Shown: positions 1 to 12,888 of the stretch, piece by piece | Layout: every line of letters begins with the position of its first letter | Position numbering within the stretch: position 1 is the stretch's first letter | Source of the DNA: Xylaria sp. FL1777 | Lineage: Eukaryota > Ascomycota > Sordariomycetes > Xylariales > Xylariaceae | Assembly (NCBI GenBank): GCA_022578965.1 | Contig: MU400552.1 | Coordinates: 1 to 64,000 of the forward strand | Direction: 5' to 3' | DNA: 64,000 bases | Notes under the pieces: model-generated | Seen by the model: the letters and a program-made list of their open reading frames with translations, nothing else | Told to the model about the DNA's origin: nothing | The model's database searches: none | Made by a program: the position numbers and the translations under genes

Positions 1-11
1 CCACCCCCACC

Positions 12-105
<94 letters not shown>
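1..105. repeat. Poly-C tract at the window edge
   Basis: Almost pure C, interrupted by only a few A residues, and followed directly by an 18-base GC palindrome (106-123). It is not the fungal telomere repeat (CCCTAA is absent). It could be a true C-homopolymer or an assembly or sequencing artefact at a contig end; the sequence alone cannot decide. Confidence 0.85.
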
Positions 106-106
<1 letters not shown>

Positions 107-123
107 CGCCCGGCGCCGGGCGC

Positions 124-3100
124 CCATCCTTCAGAAACCGGTTGGTCAAGTTTTGGTGTTATTTTTAAAGTCGCTACTATCGGCAATGCATCTACATATG
201 ACGGTTGACATAGCCGTTCAGAGTGACAATTTTTTTTTTCTTAACGTCAATGCCGCACATATCTCCAATCCGCGTCGAATAAGCTAATCCTTCGACAGCC
301 GACGGACTCAACTCGGCACCGGTAAGGGATCGAGTGGAAAGCAATATCTGTTTTGCCACATGTCTGGAATCCTTCCGACATCTGGACAGCCCGATAAAAG
401 TGTTGGGGATGGTGACTAAGACTTCGAAGTCGTATATCATCAAATATTATCTTCCCTCCAGCTACACTATCCACTATCGGCATAGGCGGGTCTTGACGAG
501 CGTTAGTCGCATAGAAGAAGAGGATTGAACGACCCTTGTTTCTATTTCCAGTCTGGGATTCTCGACTACTGCGTATGGCAAAGCCGTGGTTTATCTTCGA
601 CTCTTCAAGCCAACGCATAATCCCAAATCCTTACGAGAACCGTGTGGATCCTCCTCCTTCAAGTCTGGCGTTAGATCCTCAGGAGTCTCTATATAGGACG
701 CTATCTCGGCTGCGAGTTCGAGTTTGACAAGAAAATAAATCCACCGGAGAACTATATTGGTTCTGTTGAGACGAGTTGTGTGTATGTATGCTAAGTACTG
801 TGCTCTCCCACCATCTGAGTGGGCGTTCACTTCTTATGTCACACCTCAGGATTTACATGTAAAAGTTACTCTTCTCCCCGTGTAGTGTATGTCGCTAGTT
901 ATCTTAATCTGATTGTGGTGTTGAAGAGCTTTCATAAAGTTCTTCGCCCTCAAGCGGCGGCGGCTTTCACCTAATGTAGATATTGGTTGTAAACTCTCTC
1001 TCACCCGGGGTACTTTTGGCCCTAGCCGTTGCACATGGGACTTATGTCAGGAGCTAGGGTCGCAGCAGGGTAGAAGCAGCTTAATTGTGGGGAGGCAGTC
1101 TAGTGTTCTTTATATAAAGCCAGGTTCTCTTCTAATATTTCTTGGAGGAACCTGGGAATCAACAATATTGAACTCTTACCCATAACTACAACCTAGCAGG
1201 TACCCTTTAGTGACCCAACTTCATTCTGGAGACAAACACCTCTGACAATTTACTAAAAGCTTAGCTTAAGACCATAACCAATTCAATGCTTCCTACATCA
1301 CCTAACCTGCAATATCATATAGATAGGACGTAGCTGGTTATGGCGAATTTCAATTTGAGTATTCATGTCGCTTCTATCTTTCAATTTCACATACTGTCCT
1401 GCCTATTCGTAGTCCCTGCGTCAGTCACGGCCGATTTGTTAGAACATGAAGTACAGAGTCCCGACAGTATGGAAGGTATAAGAGAAGGACGTAAGATTTT
1501 GGAAGCACGAGTATCTGGCAATCTAGTGTGGTAAACTACTAGAAACAATAGTAGTGATGTGGTGAATCATATGGGGTCATAGTTTCCCAGATTTATACTC
1601 CACTTTCCCTCTTCCTCTTGCTCTTGCTCTTTTCATCATTACCTATATCAGGAGACGAGAAATCCTCGTTAAGAGGAATCAAGCGAGACGCGGATGCTAA
1701 CTCGCTGAAGTGATATACACGCGACGTGATGTTGAGAACATGAAGGACCAACAGGCTTTTTGATCCCTTTCTCGGCAGAAGCCATATATGCTCATAGTAT
1801 CGTTAGAAGATCAACACACATCCTCCCATATCACCAAAGATTTTGATGGGATTACGCAACAGGACGACAGTTGTATATTTACCGGCGGAAGAAGGCCCCC
1901 TTTACGACATGGTTTAATACCACTGGCAGTCTTTTATGATTAGTTCTATTGGCGAAGAGATAGCCCTGCAACATGGCCTAGTATCACATTTGGAATCACA
2001 TGCTGCAACGGGTACCTAAGTTGTACACAGCTGCTTTTGTTACTTTGAAAAGAAATTACCAATGTTCTAAGATCCTTAGCCAAGGCCTAACCTTCATACT
2101 AAAGCGTGGACTAAGACTTCATCGTCCTTTAATCATATTAGTAAGAGCATGGCAGGAGATTCGACGGAACGGGACAAGACGAGTAGTGGCTAATTAATAG
2201 TCAGGCAATGTTTTTCTTGCAGCGGGATAACTAACGATAAAACTAAGAAAATTTTTATTGATACATACAACCACGGGATCTAGAAAACGTGGGATCCCGT
2301 CTACTTCCTTATATAACTAAGCCAGATACCGTACTCATAGAACTGCTTTTGGGATCCATCGACCTATCGATAGAGTCACTGCTCACGACCTTTCTGTAGC
2401 CCCTGGGTCACTGCCACCGCCATTCCTACGGATTAGGCGTAACCGGGTACAGAAGATGCGCGATGCTGCAACGTGGTCCTGGTCTCGAATGCAGCAAAGG
2501 TAGGTGTACCGACAGCCGAAGTGCAGCGCAGCTTAGACTCTGCAGCACCGCATCCTCCAGAGTCTGGGCTACCGTACGCGGCTGGGCAGCTGTTACACTG
2601 ACAGTCGGATGTCGAACAGCCGAAGGAGTGTTATACATCCGTAACATGTTGTGTGGTGGTATCCCAACGCACATATATCAATCCTTTTGGCGGCCGAATG
2701 GATGGGGGCTTCTTGCTCTCAGAAATTCACTAACCGACGTTACGATAAGGTAAGGAGGGAAGGACAAAGAGCCAAAATCCAGCAATTGGTCTGGCATGGC
2801 ATGCCGGCAAGCTTATATGATTTTCAATCACGTTCATGCCTGGGATTAGAAGATATTGTGCTATTCATGTTGTTGAGAATTCGACACCCTTGTTAGGCGG
2901 TAATGTGTCACTTGCCGATTCACGATCCCACCATTCTATTCCATTCAATACCCCTTCTCCTCAGTCCTCTAGCTCCAGCGCCTGACCGCTCTCATTCGCT
3001 AAGTTGATTGGATGCTTGATACTATTAGCTCGGTGCTCGAGTCTGCTCACCTTGGTAAGAGCTGCCTTCCATACTTACAGAACTGCGGGTTGAGAGGGAC

Positions 3101-4439
3101 GGTACTTCCAAGGGCGTCGTTGGTTGCTAGCTGCTAATACTTGTTGCACCTATTTCAAATCATTCTGCATCCCAGCTAGCCTATCACGTCTTACGAAGGC
3201 GGCTCCAAATGATCACATCGCGAGACTACTTGGAATATGTGTGAGCAAGCTCCCGTGAAGACTCTGGGAGGCCAAGGAGACTCAAGGGAGAATAATTTAA
3301 TCAAGAGATTGCTACGGAGAACCCCACGCAAGAGAGATATGAACAACGGGGGATGGTTACTGGTGAACATGCATTAACAGTAAATGAAGGAATTTAAACC
3401 TTCCCTCCATTAGCCCTCTTTGCATATAGCAAGTTGTTTGAAAACCGGGCATAACAGACGCTTCGAAGTCATTAGGGTTACCTACATTGTTGGCCCCTTA
3501 GCTGAAATTATGACTTCTGCTATGTAGACTGTAGCTGGATAGATCCATGTAATTGAAGCATGTTCGGGTTGTGCCATTTACGTACGCGGATAGTCACCAC
3601 CACGATGTTGGTCCACGAGTATCTTCTTCGACCCCAGTCCTCTCTTTCTATTTTCTAGGCATCTCCTCCCAAATTTCTTCCCCGGTAGAAGCTTGGAGCT
3701 TTTATCGCTCACTCTGTCGGAGGTTTTCTGCATACGTACTCTTTGTCAGTCATGCTCCGGAGTAGATTTCTTGCTACTGAATTGTGGTAATGTATGGTGT
3801 CATGCATGTATGTTCTTATATTGGTGTTGCGATTACTGCTCATCTGGTTTATACCGCTCGGAAAAAAACTATCTGGTTCATTGCCTTTCTGTCTATTATA
3901 TTGTACGCAGTCGTAGACAGGATGGTAACCTATAGGTACAAAGTCTTCGGTTAACAGATCGTATGCCTCCTACGCTCGAGTCCTTGCACCGCAAGCCTAG
4001 CAATATCCTCGTCCTGTGCGACATGATCCTAAATCACGAGCCCAGGGCAACGTACTGTTGAATTTACCTACCTAGGTAGTGTGTAGACACCGGCACACAC
4101 CTACACTGTATGTACTAGAAGGGGGAAAGATATAAACAAATAAACAGACATATAGGCATATAGAACCCCTCCCGGCTATGAGATGTGTTTACCTATTAGC
4201 TTACCTAGGTAGTTGAACTGTAGGTTATCTATGCAGAGAAAAAGCCCCAGAACAATACGAATCGGATATAAGCATATATACGATTATGAGTTTCTTCGAA
4301 TCCCCATCAATTGACATGTGTGCCGAAAGCACGGCACATTCACATTCGCACATTAGAACTGAGTACCTACATACGCTTATGAATATCATCCAAGTACCTG
4401 CATAGGTATAAGAACCTGAGCCGAATCTACACTACCGAA
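124..4439. other. Intergenic, no supported gene
   Basis: Only short, unrelated open frames are present (longest about 120 codons), none with a recognisable domain or convincing splice-linked continuation. The 3' part (4060-4440) holds TACCTAGGTA palindromes, for example 4068-4079, and is probably the promoter region of the gene at 4440. An open frame at 2463-2753 is Cys/Arg/Ala-rich and matches no family I recognise. Decayed transposon or gene relics cannot be excluded. Confidence 0.5.
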
Positions 4440-4694
4440 ATGGCAGACAAGGATCAAAAGACAGCAGCGGACTTCACATCTTACTACCTGCAACAGTCCA
4501 CTAAGGAGTTTGCCGAGGACCTAGACAAGATCCGCAGCGCAGACGACTTCAAGGGCGATGCATTGCCTATGCTCATCAAGTCGTTGCAACAGGGCACTTC
4601 GATGTTCTCGGCGGCAGACCAGAAGAGAATCGTTGATGCTCGGCAGGCCAGCGCTCTCGACAAAGGGGCTGACGACGAGGACGAATCTGCATGA
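4440..4694 (+). CDS. rsa3: Rsa3-like ribosome assembly protein
   Basis: Single-exon gene of 84 aa. Residues about 11-66 match my memory of the conserved C-terminal domain of ribosome-assembly protein 3: aromatic-rich start (DFTSYYLQQ), then the acidic EDLDKIR block, a DDFK block, LPMLIKSLQQG and MFS. In yeast Rsa3 is a nucleolar factor that joins early pre-60S particles. The tail is acidic (DDEDES). Family members usually carry a longer basic and serine-rich N-terminus, missing here, so this may be a minimal form or an upstream exon may have been missed. No in-frame upstream extension is obvious in the low-complexity 5' flank. The family call rests on the motif order only. Confidence 0.7.
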   Translation: MADKDQKTAADFTSYYLQQSTKEFAEDLDKIRSADDFKGDALPMLIKSLQQGTSMFSAADQKRIVDARQASALDKGADDEDESA

Positions 4695-5538
4695 GAGCAG
4701 ATAGCGGGTGACAGCCTCAAGCACCGAGATTTTGAGAAGCTGGGTTTGGTGTTGGGGACTCGACTGGGTTGCGTGGCACCTTGCACTGTTGGTGTGACCA
4801 AGTCTATGTACACATTTGCATTAGGTTGCAGACGCGCTCATCGTAGGTTCTTGTGCCCTGCTTTCCTCCTAATCGGATACTGACTGACTCGCATAGACGC
4901 TTCGTTTGACACAAGGAGCACGGAGAGGTAAACAATGCAAACTAGACTGGTTATGCGCAAACGGCTGGTCGCTCGCTCACGCTCACGCGTAGACTTGCCC
5001 GGTAGAAAAGACAACAGAAGCAACCCTGGGATAGAGTATGTGTAGGGACAGTTCTCGGAATGGGCCGGTTCAACATAGCGGCTGGAGGGGCGGCACAACA
5101 CGATGCTCATGCATGGATCTCGATATATACACAATGAAGAGCCATCTTCGAGTATTGCTAAGTTGTTAACCGATAATTACATGATAATACTGAGATGTAC
5201 GAGAAAAATCAAAAAAAAAAAAAAAAAAAACTACAAGCAGCAGCTTGTACAATCATGGAGCGGCTGGCGGGATTTGAAAACCTGCCTAATGCTAGCACTC
5301 GCATAGGTATTATAACCCATCTCTAAAGACTTTGGGTGAGATAGTGAGCAATACACAAGACCAATCCTTAAATGCCTATGCTATTCGTATTGAGGCACAC
5401 ACACTCTTGCCGCCCCCCGATAAGTATGAGTGGGCAGCGAGATAAGTATAAGATGTGCAATTTAAGCTACGGTTGCCTAGCCGTCCTCTTTTCCACTCTT
5501 GTGATAATTCAATTTATTTGGTCAATTTACTATCTTCA
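4695..5538. other. Intergenic, includes A20 homopolymer
   Basis: No gene seen. It holds the 3' flank of the rsa3-like gene and a run of 20 A at 5211-5230. Confidence 0.5.
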
Positions 5539-5638
5539 GGCATGTTGCCAGAGTGGTTAATGGGTGAGACTTGAATTCGATTTTGAATTAAGCCATCTCA
5601 TGACTTCGGTCGCGTAGGTTCAAATCCTGCACATGTCG
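5539..5638 (+). tRNA. tRNA-Ser(UGA) with 19-nt intron
   Basis: A full type II cloverleaf folds by hand. The acceptor GGCATGT (5539-5545) pairs with ACATGTC (5631-5637), with one G-U pair, and the discriminator is G5638, as expected for Ser. The D stem is CCA/TGG, the anticodon stem TGAGA/TCTCA, and the variable arm GAC-TTCG-GTC. The T stem GTAGG/CCTGC encloses TTCAAAT. The anticodon TGA is at 5572-5574. A 19-nt intron (5576-5594) sits one base after the anticodon, the canonical site for tRNA-splicing endonuclease. T5 follows at 5641. Confidence 0.93.
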
Positions 5639-5640
5639 AA

Positions 5641-5645
5641 TTTTT
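5641..5645 (+). terminator. Pol III terminator of tRNA-Ser
   Basis: Run of five T on the sense strand, three bases after the tRNA discriminator base. This is the usual RNA polymerase III termination signal. Confidence 0.8.
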
Positions 5646-6481
5646 GATTGTCCTGTTTTCCACATCTGCCTAGATGGGCGCAATGGATTGCTAGATGCGC
5701 GTTTTCTTTTTGTATTTTGATCTTTTTTTTTGTTCTCATTATGTTTGAAGCGTTTAGCTGCATAGATTCGGGGTCGGGGTTAAATCGAAGGTGGGTAGGT
5801 ATGGCCTTGATATCTTACCAACTCAGTCAAAATATGTCCTTAACTAAGTACATATAGCTTGTTCTAAGTTTCTGAAGCAAATCATCGTCTACAAAACATG
5901 GGTAGATTATTAAGCATAATATCAAGGCGAAATACTGTCGTACCCCTGTGTTCATATACAGAAAAGCGAAATTACGTCTGACAATAGATCTTCAATGATA
6001 ATTGTCACGCTTTTCAAATAGGCATCAAGTGATATCTTTGAATCCTCTTATATCCATTATTAATATCTATATATACCTAACCCGCCTTTCCGTCATCTTC
6101 ATCATTGTCATCATAGCCCCACGTCTCCCTTAACGCGCATTTCACGTCCCCATACAGCCCCCAAACCCGACGCAATGCATGTATCGAGAATCGCAAAGGA
6201 AAAAAAAAGTCAAGCAAGCCGTCTCCAAAGGGGTATCATTCGAATGTAAATAAAAAGGTCCCGGGACGTCAAATATTGACGAAGTTGGGTTCAGGTCCAA
6301 AAAACCAGGGTATATGCGTTAAATCTGTTTTAATGGCCATAACACCATCGATACGCCGGTAAGCGGAGCAGATCTCGTATGCTGAGCTGCTCGTCTTATG
6401 CAAAGACCACAAACTCGTGTATAGACACGGTTGGTGATATCATTTCAATTCGCGTTGCTTCATCCAACATTTATTTCTTTT
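5646..6481. other. Intergenic
   Basis: No gene seen. Lies between the tRNA and the 3' end of the Ytp1-family gene; AT-rich stretches around 6040-6080. Confidence 0.5.
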
Positions 6482-8595
6482 TCAGTTTCTCGATCGAAGT
6501 TTCCAGGCTTGCGTACGGTTCGATTCTCGGCGAACGGCCCATCCTTTGAAGGCCAGGAGTAGGATAATCCATGCCATGAGAACGCCAACCAATCCCATGG
6601 TTACAGTGTAGAAAAACATGGCATCTAGGTCATAGTGAATCATGCCCTCGACCGTGTCACCGCTCTATTTAGCCGGTTAGCTACGCCCACTGGCGGCGAT
6701 GTAAAACGGGACGGATCGACTTACGCTTGCCATGAAGATGGTTCCGCCGGAGATCAGACCAAAAGCTGTAAGTAACTCTGTGGGTGGTCGGGATGGTAAC
6801 ACGGAGCGTGGGGGCTTGAGGTAGAGCAGCACATATGTGAAGCCTCGCGCGAAAGAGGCGCCTGTTAACAGATTACCCCACTGCTTATGAACCATGCTCG
6901 AGATCATAGTTTGTTGCGTGTGCGAGCTCATCATGATACCGAGTAGGAGGATGACGAGAGCTGGAATCGGATTTATGGAGAATTCGTACTGCTGTGGAGG
7001 CTCTAGCGCCGCACGCTCCTCGTCACTGTAGACATGACTCGGATGCGACAGTGAAGCTTCCGTCGTCGTAGTGTTTAGTAGATCACGAATTCGAGTAGAC
7101 TCGATTAGCATAGCCAGCTACGCATTCTGTTAGTGTCCGAATAGCGTGTGCTCTCCCAGGTTGTAAGCTTACCAAGCCACCTCCAATGAAAAGGACAGTA
7201 ATCGAAACATGCTCGAGGTCCTGAGGGCTGAACGCGGAATCGGCGCTCCCTAGATGTTCGAGAAAAATGTTGGTTGAACCATATGTAAAGATAAGCGCAC
7301 CCTCAACAAATTCAGCACTCGGTCTCCATTTTTGCGAGCTCTGTTTGGGGCGGACATTCCATGCCTAGAAGTTTGATTTAGTATGCCACGTCTTGATTGA
7401 GCTCGAGGCGCATTGCAACTCACCCAGCCCAGCTCTCCAAAGCTACCAGACCATCGGCCTAGCGTCAAAATGCCGTACCAGAAAAAGATACCACCCTTGA
7501 TCCAATGCGCTAACCCACTGAAGATCTCGTGTCCCTCCTATGACAAAAATTAGACCAAAAAAAAGAGACTAGTAAGTTGACTTACAAAGAAGCGCGCGTA
7601 AGTGATGAGCCCCGTGCAGAGGGTAATGTATCCTAAGATAAGAATCGTGCGGTCCACAAATCCGTAACCGAGCATGATAACCTTCCAAGCCTTGTCCGAG
7701 AGTTTGCTAGCAATTTTAGCAACGAACGACTGCGAAGCGTTTGAAAGGTGAAATCCAGCGGATTTGAAGGTTACATCTTCGTCATCTTCGTCATAATGTC
7801 TACGTCGGTCGTTAAGCTCAATTGGCGACTCGTGACCAACCATGGTTGACAACGAGGCGCTTCGAAGTGATTCTGTAATTCGCTCTGTTCCCTGACCACT
7901 GTCGTTGGACTGTCGGTACGGAGAGGAAAACATGTCCTGGTTTATCCGGTGGTGTTCGGCCATAGCCTCCGTCGAAACAGGTATGAATGATTGCTCCTCC
8001 TCATTCCCGTGTTCTGGGCGAGACGACTTGCTCACCGTGCCCGCAACCCGACCTACGAGGCCGATGAGAACCTGGGCGCACACAACCCAGGTGACGAGCC
8101 AGCCCAACTTATGATGTGCGTTGTTTGGATACAAGTCTGGCGTGTTCGCATTGTAGATGATCCCGACTAAAACACCGATCGCATTCGTGAGGAGAAATAA
8201 GAATTGGGTCGCAAGGGTATATCGCGATCGCGCGATTGAAAGCATAACGGCTGTAAACCCTTGATTAGTGGTGGTCTTTGTAGTTGATCAACTACAAAGA
8301 AGAGCGGGAGCAAGTCCATACCTGTCGGGAGCACAAAAACCCATCCGATCACCATGATACCAATGTGCGCATATATGGCGCTAACGTGCTCGGGGTACGC
8401 AAAGTAGGTCGGGGGATAAGAAACGGGGTCGGGTTTGGGATCTTCGCTCCCCATCCCTCCATGACCGCCCATAGTCCCATTGTTGTGCATGTTCATTGCG
8501 TCTGCTTCGCCGCCGTGTGCGAAAACCGTGGGAAGAGCGCCGACGACGGCCAGCAGAGCTAGCAATCTCAATAACTTCGGGGCGGCTGGTCCCAT
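6482..8595 (-). CDS. ytp1: Ytp1-family integral membrane protein
   Basis: Six exons on the minus strand: 8595-8322, 8250-7586, 7537-7424, 7364-7173, 7117-6725, 6664-6482; 606 aa, phases consistent at every GT-AG junction. The N-terminus is a signal peptide (about 1-26, ending VFA). A His/Met/Gly-rich luminal stretch follows (about 27-50). The DUF2427-type domain spans the first intron (VLPT-AVML), with GRV and NAHHKLGW blocks. The C-terminal Ytp1 domain has the EGHEIFSGLAHWIKGG, FWYGILTLGRW and AWNVRP blocks and multiple membrane segments. A polar Ser/Asp/Glu-rich insert around residues 150-240 separates the two domains. The yeast family member is a little-characterised membrane protein with cytochrome b561-like topology; the biochemical role is unknown. 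Confidence 0.9.
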
Positions 8596-9042
8596 AGTGC
8601 CCTACTCCAGAACCGAGCGACTAACAAGCCTAACAAAAACTGGTTTCTCCGGGGAAGCCTTCCGAGACGATTATATTATGATTGGACTGACAAAGACAAA
8701 GACCGAGACACAGGCCGAAAGCGAACAAAGCTTGGACCGCATCAACACATTCCCGTCGGATTTGAAAGTATGCCGCGCACCTAGCAAAATCTATGCTATT
8801 TGGCGTCTCGGAGCTAGCTATCTGTATGATAAGCAGGACGAGGCAATGGGTTAGTTCTAGTTCGACCCAGAGCCTCTAAGTGTATTTATTATTCACGGGT
8901 TGCGTCAATGAGGTAATCGTCAAAAACTTGGGCGGGTGGTCTCTATTAAGCTTGTTGATTAATGATATTAAGCCCAGTTGAGTAGGTAGGCGGGTCAGGC
9001 AAGCTATGTAGGTAGATAGTAGTGACGGTAGTGCTAACTAAT

Positions 9043-9110
9043 AGCAGTAGAAGTAGTAGCAGTAGGAGAGTAGGAGGAGGAGGGAGGAGGAGGAGGAGGA
9101 AGAGTAGGGG
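9043..9110. repeat. AGG/AGT-rich low-complexity tract
   Basis: Imperfect trinucleotide tract of AGT, AGC and AGG units on the plus strand, purine-rich. Confidence 0.8.
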
Positions 9111-10939
9111 AACATGGTGGTTGACGGAAGGCAAGGGCGGGCCTCCACATATATACCGTACATGGCATCTGGAAGTTTTGTTCTACATGTCGGCATGATA
9201 CAGTAACATTTCGCTATGCTGGCGATGCATTTCGGCACCATCGGAGGTTTCTAGGGCTGTTGGGCCGCGCAGGCGAGGCTCCCGCGGCCTGGAGTGTGCG
9301 CCCAGAGGGCGTGCCAAGCATGGCCGAGGGGAGCGACCAAGAAGCTATCATGAGACCAGACCAGGCTTCGATGACGGCGATAGCTCTTGTAGTGCACGGC
9401 AGCATGGGGCCGAGCTGTGCTGGGGCGAGCTACGTGCGACGGTACCTAGGTAGCCTTGCACTATCATCCGAGGCTTCCGAGCTGCCGCAGAAGATGAAAG
9501 AAGAATAACATAACTTACCTGCACTAGTGGGAGGTAGTGCGTAGGTTAGGGAGGTAGGTAAGGTAGGTAGGTAAGGTATGCTACGGTAGGTAGTGTATTC
9601 TGTAATGTTGTAGCGTACCTACTTTCTCTTTCTCTACATCGTACATGTAGACATGTAGACTGCAGCTGCTGACCGCAACCGCACACTCGGCAAGGAAACG
9701 GTCAAGGAAAGCCCCAGCGCACAGGCAGGAATGACAGCATCGAACCACCTCACACCGACCCACAGCTGCACGAGACTACTACCTACCCAGACTGCATACA
9801 TGTGAGGTAGGGTACCGACCTTGTATTGACCCCTCTACTTAAGCGCCTGGCGGCCACATCCGTCTGTGGGTAGTTCCAATGACGGACTTATTGTCATGAC
9901 TCACTGTAGGAAGCCCTACGCATGTGTATGTAGGTACGCTACCACCTAAGTCCGAGGTCCTTATATTACAGTACCTCCTAGTGTACAGCAAAGTATGGGT
10001 ATATATACTACTGAGTAAGTGTGCACATCTAGTCCGATTTCGCTTACACGGGTAGGTACTTAGGTATCATACACCATCATACTACCGCGTATACTATCTA
10101 AATACAGTACCTACCCGACACTTGGCTATACACTAAGTAGGTATATACATACATCGAACAGACCAACAGATGTGTAAGCCAATGACGAGGTGGCCCACAT
10201 TAACCATAGCTAACCCGACGGACCGGAGTTAGAAGCGAGTGATATAGGTAGTACACTACTGCGTAGTCCCTCCACTCATGCATGCACCCATGTATGCTGG
10301 GTGCTGGGCTGCATCGCCTTGGATGTTGGTATACTACACATATATGGTGGTGTATTTGCGAACATATACTGGCTACATACACAAGTTGATCATATTTGTA
10401 ACGACCATACTACACAATACAGCTATTACAGCTATATGTCAAATCCCATGTCTTGATTACTATGATCCCATCTCATCAATGACATGAGGGACCAAGTTAT
10501 GACCAAGTAGGTATGAGTAACATGTGTATAGATTACCAATCGTAAAAGGAAAAATTCTGTTTTGTATCTACACTACCGATGTAGTCGATGAGCTAGCTTT
10601 CGGTGTCATACCTACCCAACCTCCTCCATCTGCAGTACTACCACATGACAAACCTGCATTGCACTAGCACGGCACTATTCAAGGACTGCCGAATATGTGC
10701 ACTTACATAGACCAGATGTGGACATACCAAAAGTAGATCCGCGCTCCTTCACGTATACCACGTACATGTATATACACAGTACCTACATGTATTACTATAA
10801 AGACTGATCTAGCTGGTATCAGTTCTGGAGATACAGAGAATTATCTGCTTCGAAGACAGCCAATGATTGCCCACACTATACCTACGGTTATTATATCTGC
10901 TATGTTACTGCGTAGGTATACTCTAATAACACCATATAT

Positions 10940-10957
10940 ATTGTACACGTGTACAAT
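10940..10957. promoter_or_regulatory. Perfect 18-bp palindrome with CACGTG core
   Basis: ATTGTACACGTGTACAAT is identical to its reverse complement and centres on the E-box/bHLH site CACGTG. It lies in DNA without a gene within 1.9 kb, so binding by a bHLH factor is only a possibility. Confidence 0.4.
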
Positions 10958-12888
10958 GTAATTGAGTTGAGCTAATACACCTCACACACTCTAGTAACGC
11001 ATCCAGTACACGTGGAGTAACACGCAAGCTACACTGCAGGCAAAGGATTTCCTTGGCGGACGCGGATTCTTCGAGACAAAGTGCTAGGGTTTTTTCTTCT
11101 TCTAGTCTTGCTTAGCCGGCCTACTTTCCTGCTAATCAACATCTTGCTCGGCTTCCAGGTTAGGATTCTCCTGGTGCAACCATGCCAAGAGCCCGTGGGC
11201 TTCGCATGTAGATTTGTCCTGACAAATCACACTGCAGTAAAATACTTGGCGTACACTATCCGGATAAGTTTTTTTCGTCTTTACAAGGCAAGTATACATA
11301 GTACACTATAGCAGCTGGTTGTTTACAGAAAGGATCGCCAACAAAACAACAACAGCTTGATTTTCCTGTAATAATTCGGACACAAGGACAAAACAAGAGA
11401 ATACTGTCTGAAAAGCAAGAAAGGACAAAATAAAAGTTTCTTGTCTTTACTTATCCATGATTCGGATGAGTAGCTTGTCCAATTCATCATATGCACTTTG
11501 TGCAACCACCTGACAAGACGAATACACCGAGTCAATGGTCGGGGTTCCGAGACACCCCGCTGGTCGGAGTTTTGCAACGCCCCGAATCACGATCAGCCGT
11601 ACAAAGACCCGATGCAAAAAATCAAAATGAGGTGGGTTTCGTCAAATAATTTTGCGCTCATTTTGTCTTCTTTTCTTCCTCCGAAGCTTAACCTTTCTAT
11701 ATTTAGTATACACACTAACCTAGTTATTGCTCTAGTGGTGGTATCCCCAAGGGTCCTAGAAGCGATGTACGCAGTATGTGTAACTACTGTTACATATATG
11801 TGGTGCGTTACGGTTATTCTGTTGCATGGATGGGAGAGCTGTGCAAGCTGAGCCGCCAAGGAAAGCTTACTGCGTAGACGACGCATACCTACATAGTATG
11901 TGTACACTCAGTAGGTACTCATTCTTTACCCAGGATAAAAGCTGCGACATATACGGCTAGGTAAAACCCATCTCCGGGTTGGGCCGGACACGTCTAAGGT
12001 CTCAATTGCATGGCCTTGGATTCCTCTGATACAGCCGCAAGTAATCCTTACAGTCACATCTCTGGCGCAAGCTGGCTAAACTCGAATCACCAGACTAAAT
12101 TCTTGTTGAATATTACCAAACGTAGTTCGTCTAAGAGTTTCGTCAACCTTCGTTCCAACTTCCGGCTGTGCCTGTTTCGTCAATGTCACAGGCCTGGAGA
12201 CGTACGTATAAATACCGTAGCGCTGGGCATTTACTAGCATGCAGTGAATGTGCATAATTCGGCGTATTGAGGTCCAAACTACCGGACCTGGGATATCATA
12301 CGAGATATCTTTTACTTAAGTACGCCTAACTAGACTAACGGGGAACAACAGGCGAGCATTGCTGAACGAGCCCGATGCTATGATTTTACTGCAGCAAAAC
12401 GATCGATGCCGTCATGCGAACCGCGTGACCTCGTGCGATCTTGGGTGACCTCATTCGACGAGGATTGAGTGCCTCGATGCTGTACTCCACCAGTTTTAGA
12501 AACGGCAGACCAGGGTGAAATCCTATATGTAAAATTAACCGATGTACGTTACTCGATAGATCTTTTCGACTCTGCCCGTGAGCCGCGAACCAAGCTAACA
12601 GACCCATAAAATCCCGTAGTTGTGATCCGGCGAAGCGCATGGGAAAGGATGGTCAACTTCAATGAAAAGAATGCCTTTTCCCCCCTCAACCCGGCATCGG
12701 ATTTCGATATGTGGTGAGACCGCCATCACCACACTTCCTCTTGTAGGTAATATTTCCCCAAAGTAAATTCTAAAGAGGCGACGAGCTCCACAAAGACGTG
12801 GAATAAAAACCTTAAGTTATTCTGAACTGATGCCATGCGCAAGATTAGCAACGTGGCTACATTATCAGGTAAGAAACAGCCAATTAGC

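Larger units (their letters stand above)
8596..12888. other. Long intergenic region with low-complexity repeats
   Basis: I see no supported gene in these 4.3 kb. Open frames are short (at most about 125 codons) and match no family. The region holds an AGG/AGT-rich tract (9043-9110), GGTAGGTA clusters (9540-9595), many TACCTA fragments, and a perfect 18-bp palindrome containing CACGTG (10940-10957). Confidence 0.55.

Noticed and set aside
1..105. Telomere
   Set aside because: Poly-C is not the CCCTAA repeat, and no subtelomeric gene follows.
2463..2753. 96-codon Cys-containing frame
   Set aside because: No signal peptide, no splice-linked continuation, no family match; probably chance.
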